From Bacteroidota bacterium (GTDB taxonomy: Bacteria > Bacteroidota > Bacteroidia > Bacteroidales > JAIFNL01), in assembly GCA_020047755.1 (NCBI GenBank), contig JAIFNL010000047.1, positions 1 to 42,302 on the forward strand: a stretch of DNA of 42,302 nt, written 5' to 3'. Below, piece after piece: positions 11,601 through 17,600 of this stretch. Made by a program: the position numbers and the translations under genes. The notes under the pieces were generated by a model. It was not told the origin of the DNA. It saw nothing but the letters and a program-made list of their open reading frames with translations, and made no database searches. Positions within the stretch are counted from its first letter, which is position 1. Each line of letters opens with the position of its first letter.

Positions 11601-14600
11601 ATGGAAATTTAAAAGTAGAGAATGATTTTTTGATGAGTTACAACGAATTGACCTTGAACGATGCCGGTTTTAATATTTCGGTAGGACGCAATTTTGAACA
11701 CCGAAATTACATTCCTTCACCAAACACAACCTTCACCTTTCATGGCGAAAACCAATCTATTTACGATTATAGAACTGGAAACGTAGATTTGATATTTGAA
11801 AACTTGGTTTTTTCGGGTTCGGGAATCAAAACCATTCGCGATGGAGGCGATTTTATTGTCGTAAATAAAAACCTTACAATTGCCGAAAATGTAGAAGTTT
11901 TCACAGACAGAGTTTACACCATGAAAGGGCAAGCTTGGACTGACAATGGCAAATTTAATCAAACCTCAAATTGGGTTGAATTTACCTCAAATTCACCTCA
12001 AACCATCGAGCCTTCGCAAATACATCAGTTTTATGGAATGAAATTTTCAGGCACAGGGCTTAAAACCGTTCAAGAATACGGCTTAAATTCGTACAATGGA
12101 GTGTTTGAAATTGCGGTTGGAAGCACTTTGCAGCTTGGTAATTTAACGCATCGCTTGGCTACCATTCGCCCGCTGATTAATGGAACTTGGATTACCAATA
12201 ATGCCAATTTTGTTTTGTATAGAGCTGAAACACAATATATTCCGGCTTTAACTTGCAATAATATTACTTTCGGAAATGGAGATATAAACATTAGAAACAG
12301 ATATTTAGAAGGAAATTTAGTTTGCAACGATTTGTTGATAGAAGACAAAGCACAACTGGTTGCTTCTATCGACAATTTAACCACATCGCCCAAATATTCA
12401 ATTACTTTGTCGGGAAATTGGACAGACTTGGGGCGTTTTTATGCTTACGGAAATACCGTTAATTTTGAAAGCAACAACACCGATGCAAAAACAATTAAGT
12501 TGAGCCAATACGGTTATTTTTTCAATTTGAATTTCAATCAATCAAACACCAATGCACGCAACTACACCGTAAATGGCGAAATGCGTGTGCTCGAAGTATT
12601 GAGAATTGGCAACGGAGCAAGTGTAAATATGGCAGGACAAAATTTATATTTGGGCGACGATGACACAAATGCGCCTGCTGCCGAACAACATTTTATTGAT
12701 GTGGGAGGAGAATTAAAACTTAGCGCAGCCGGAAGTTTGCTTTTCAATACCGACGACGCTGGAAATCCAAAACTTACCGTAAATGGAACGCTCGAATTGA
12801 TTGGCTCGGTAGGTAATTATGTGAATATCAATAAAAATGGAGGAGGAAATTACATTGATATTTTGATTTCCAATTTAGGTAAAATCAAAGCTAAATATTA
12901 TCATTTTCAATATATTAGCCCAAATGGTTTTGAAGTAATGAATGGTGCAACTATTGACCCTGTAAACAATTTTTCGGAAGGAACGTGGTCTAATATGCAC
13001 CCAAATGCAAGTTTGGGAAAATGCTATTATTTAAAAATCAATAACGATGTTAGCACTTTGCCCGCAATTGAAAATGTAACCTTCAATTTTAATGGAACTC
13101 CTACATCTGCAATACATTACAACGTTTTTCGTAGTTCAAGTGCCACCGGAGTTTTGACCTTTGCTGGTGATATTAACGGTGTGTTGGGTGGGAAAATTTA
13201 CGAAGATGATGCCTTTGAAATTAGCAATGGTGCACCCGGAAAAATTGTGTGGCCCCCCATTTCGGCTGTTGCTTGGAATGGTTCGGTTAGCATCGACTGG
13301 TTCAACCCAAACAACTGGACTCCAGCTATTGTGCCCGATATTTCTATTCAAGCTACCATTCCTATTCAGGCAAATAATCCGGTAATTTACAATGCCAATG
13401 CAGCTTGCAAAGACCTTATTATTTCCAACGGCTTTCTTACGCTCGACGAAGCCAAATCGCTTAGAATTGCCAACAGCGTTACCATTGGAAATGCTGCCGA
13501 AGTTGCTATTTTGAGCGTTAATAATCCACTTTGCAACATCGAAGTGGGTGGAGATTGGAACAGAGGCGCAAATGCCGTTTTTAATCACGGAAACGGAACC
13601 GTTCGATTTACCAAAGAAATTGGTTCGAATGTTATAAGTCCAAGAAATTCACCATTTTACAATGTTATTTTTGTGGGTGGTGCTACTTATTATTGGTCTG
13701 GAGCAGAAACTTTTGTGCATGGAAATTTTATTCTTTCTGCCGGAATTTTTAGCCCAAGTACCGATTGGTATTTGCTGCATCTTCGTGGAAATTACAACAA
13801 TACCGGAGGACAATATTTTTTCAATCGTGCCGGAACTTTAATTCTCGATGGTAGCAATCAAGACATTACAAAAGGTACTTTCAATCGACTCGAAGTTTCG
13901 GGTTCTGGAATCAAAACCTTTAGCGACTCGCTTTATTTGAATTTGTCGAACGGACTTTTGACCGTAAAATCAACCATGAAAGCAGCCCCAAATTGTACTA
14001 TGGACATTAATAGTTCCGATGTAATAATCGAAAATACAGGCACTTTCGACGATGGCAACGAAACACACTATTTTGGCGGTTATCGCTGGTACGGAAATGG
14101 GAATTATGCCGGAAATGGAACTATTGTTTTTGATAGACCCGATTGGCAATATATTTATAGCGGAACGTTTTACAATTTAACTTTTGAGCAAAACTGGAGA
14201 GCTTTAGGTGGAAATATCTCGGTATTAAATAATTTTTACAACAAAGGTTACTTCCAAACACAAACCTTTTTGATGACAAACCCAACCGGAAATGGTATTT
14301 TTACCTTAACCGACAATTCCAGAGTGTATGTACTTGGCGCAAATAATCACCCTACTGGTTTTGGCTCATATCAAATTTCGCCCATAAGCAATTCTTATTA
14401 CGAAGGCTATTTGAATCAGACCATCAAGGGAAATATTCCTTATGGAAATTTGAATCTTTCGCATGGAACAAAAAGCTTAGGCGGAGATGTGGACATCAAC
14501 GGACAGCTTTATTTGTATTCCGATGCTATTTTTGATGTTAGCACAAACAATTACAAAATTAACATTTCGGGAGCTTGGAACAATAGCGTGGGCGGCGAAT

Positions 14601-17600
14601 TTGTTTGCCGACAAGGTGAAGTGGTGCTAGACGGAACCACAAGCCGCGATATTACTTTGAAAGAAGGCGCAAAAAATGATTTTTACAAACTTACAGTAAA
14701 TCTAACAAATCCAACTACTTACTGGAGAGTTCTTTATGCCGATATTTCTATCAAAGACAATTTGCGTGTTTTGGGTGGGCGTTTTAGTGCATACAATCGA
14801 ATTATTGACGTTTATGGCGATATGACTGCAATAGGCGGAACATTCACTACCGAAGGCACTTACCGATTAGTAAAACCTAGCGGAACTGCAAGCATTAAAA
14901 TGAACGGCTCTATTTTGAATAACTTATACATCAGTTCATCAGCAACTTACACACTTCAAGACGATTTAGCGTTGAATGGAAATTTCATGCTTACTTCGGC
15001 TACTTTTGATGCCAACGGAAAGCAAGTTCGTTTAGGCTACGATTACGATATTATTTCTATCTCAGGAACTTACAAAATGGGAGTTGGAGGAAGACTTTCC
15101 ATTGGAAACGGTTCTACTTTAACCGTAAATAATGGCGGAATTTTTTATGCCGTGGGAGCTGAAAACCAACCTGCAATAGTTACAAATTATGGCGGACGAT
15201 ACAATTTTTCGGTCGAAAGTGGCGGTACAATTCATGCCAAATATCATTGGTTTGAATTTATGAATACCGGAGGAATTTATGTCAAACAAGGCGCTTTGAT
15301 TGACAATACAAACAATTTTAGTTACGGCGTTTTTACAAATTGCCCTAGTGGTGGTTATGCTTTGAGAATAGAAAATAATCAAAGCTTTACCGAGGCTCTT
15401 GGCAATCGAATTGTCGATCTTTCCTTTCCGGTAAACCCTTCCAATGGTGCTGCAAACGTTGCTAAATTTGAAAATACTTCTGGAATTATCGAAATTTATC
15501 ATTCTGTCGGCTCTTTCTCGGGCGAAACTTTCGATTACGACCCTCAAAACCTTATTATTTGGACTGGCGAAACCGTACTTACTTGGGTGGGAACCATCAA
15601 CTCTAACTGGCACAATGCCGCAAACTGGCGTGCAAGCATAGGAGCTGACATTGTTCCTACACGCAACGAAGATGTGGTAATTGCAGATGCTACAAATCAG
15701 CCAATTATCTCTCAATCAAAAGCTTATGCCAAAAGCATAGTGATGAATCCAAACACGTATTTAACCCTCAATATTCAAAATGCCGCCGATACTTCGCTTC
15801 AAATAATGAAAGATTTGGTTATCAAAGGCAATTTGATTATGCAATCCGACAAAGACATTCTTACCGTAGGCGGAAACTGGATAAATACCGGAACTTTTTC
15901 TGGTGGCGAAGGCTTAGTTATCTTCAAACCACAGCAAAATTTAATTACGGTTGATAACTATACAAGTATGTTTTCTAATTTAGCAATCGATGGAATTGGG
16001 ACAGTTTCCTTGAATAGAAATGCCATTGTAAGCAATAATTTGGAAATTAGAAACGGAATTTTTGATGTAACAACCAATAATTATACGCTTGCCGTAGGTG
16101 GCGATTTTCTAAATTTGGCTACTTTCAATCCTCGCGCAGGGCGTTTGACTCTCAACTCAACCAGAGTGGGCGACGTAGTATTTAACCCAGGAAATGCTAT
16201 TTATAACTACATCGACATCGAAGCCGGAAATGCTTCTGTTTATAAATTGACAACTTCCGATTTGAGAATGACTCGTAGCATGAATATTAATTCGGGTATT
16301 TTCGATTTGAATAAAAAAACATTTTTCTTTGGCGATGCAATTAGTACCGACATTATTACGGTTGTTGGTATTTTAAAAATATCTGGAGGTTCTTCTCTTA
16401 AAATGGCAAATACATCGAAAATGATAGTTGCCAATGGAGGACAGTTGAATTTAGTTGGCGAAGAAAATCTTTACTCAACTATAAACAACCAAGGTACTGG
16501 TTATTATGGAGTTGAAATTAACTCGGGAGGTTTGTTAAGTGCTAAGTATTACAACATTTCCAATATCAATGGAATTGGAATTTGGTTAAAATCAGGCTCT
16601 TTGCTCAATGCTACCCACAATTTATCGTTCGGAAATTTCTTATATTGCGAAACAAACGGACGTTATTTGCTCATGGAAAACGATTTGCCTTTAAATACTC
16701 AAATTCAATTTGTCGATTTCGGACAAGGTGCGAAATACAATGTAAAAAGACCATCGGGAGCAAACTTTGTTACTTTTGTCGATGCTTTTGGCTTGCGTGG
16801 TGGATATTTATTTGAAGAAGATGATTTTTCGGCAAATTTAGGCAATGTTCGTTGGGAATTTACCGATCCAACGCTTTTTTGGACTGGAAATGTAGATGAA
16901 AAATGGGACGATTTGAACAACTGGGACGATGGAGCAGGAGGAACCGGTGTGCCAAATCATTTAACACGTGTTTTTATTCCAAATGTAACTGCCACAACCG
17001 GTAATTATCCGATAATAAATCAATCGAATGCAACTACTCGGAGCGTTACAATTTACACAGGAGGTCGCTTAGAACTTCAAGCAAATTTGAGCCTTAGAAT
17101 TGCAGAAAATTTTGAAAACTCTGGAAATTTCTCAATTCAAAATACCTCACTTTCTACCGTAGAAGTTGGAAAACAATGGGTTTGCACCGGAACTTTTAGC
17201 TCGGGAACTAATTCGACCGTTATTTTTCAAGCTTTGTCGGGAGCTGTGAGCATTACAACCAACGGGCAGCCATTCAACAATGTCTCTTTTACAACAGCAA
17301 GCAATGCCGAATACAAAACCGTTGATGCTTTCACTGCCAAAAAGAATTTTGAAATAATGCAAGGTTCCTTTACCGTAACCAACTCGGCGCATACAATAAC
17401 CGTGGGAAGCAACTGGAACAACCAAGCCACATACAATCATGGAAATGCCGATTTAGTTTTTAATGGAAACAACAATCAGAACATTACAAACACAGGAACT
17501 GGACGATTTTTCAACGTCTTTTTTGCAGGCAGTGGAACCAAAACTTTGTATTCAGATATTTATGTTGAAGGCAACTTAGAAATTTTGAGCACGCTCAATG

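Noticed and set aside
15119-15715. Long minus-strand open frame (198 codons) inside the giant gene, with many shorter ones
   Set aside because: They lie antisense to a clearly coding repeat protein, resemble no family and follow the codon pattern of the real frame.
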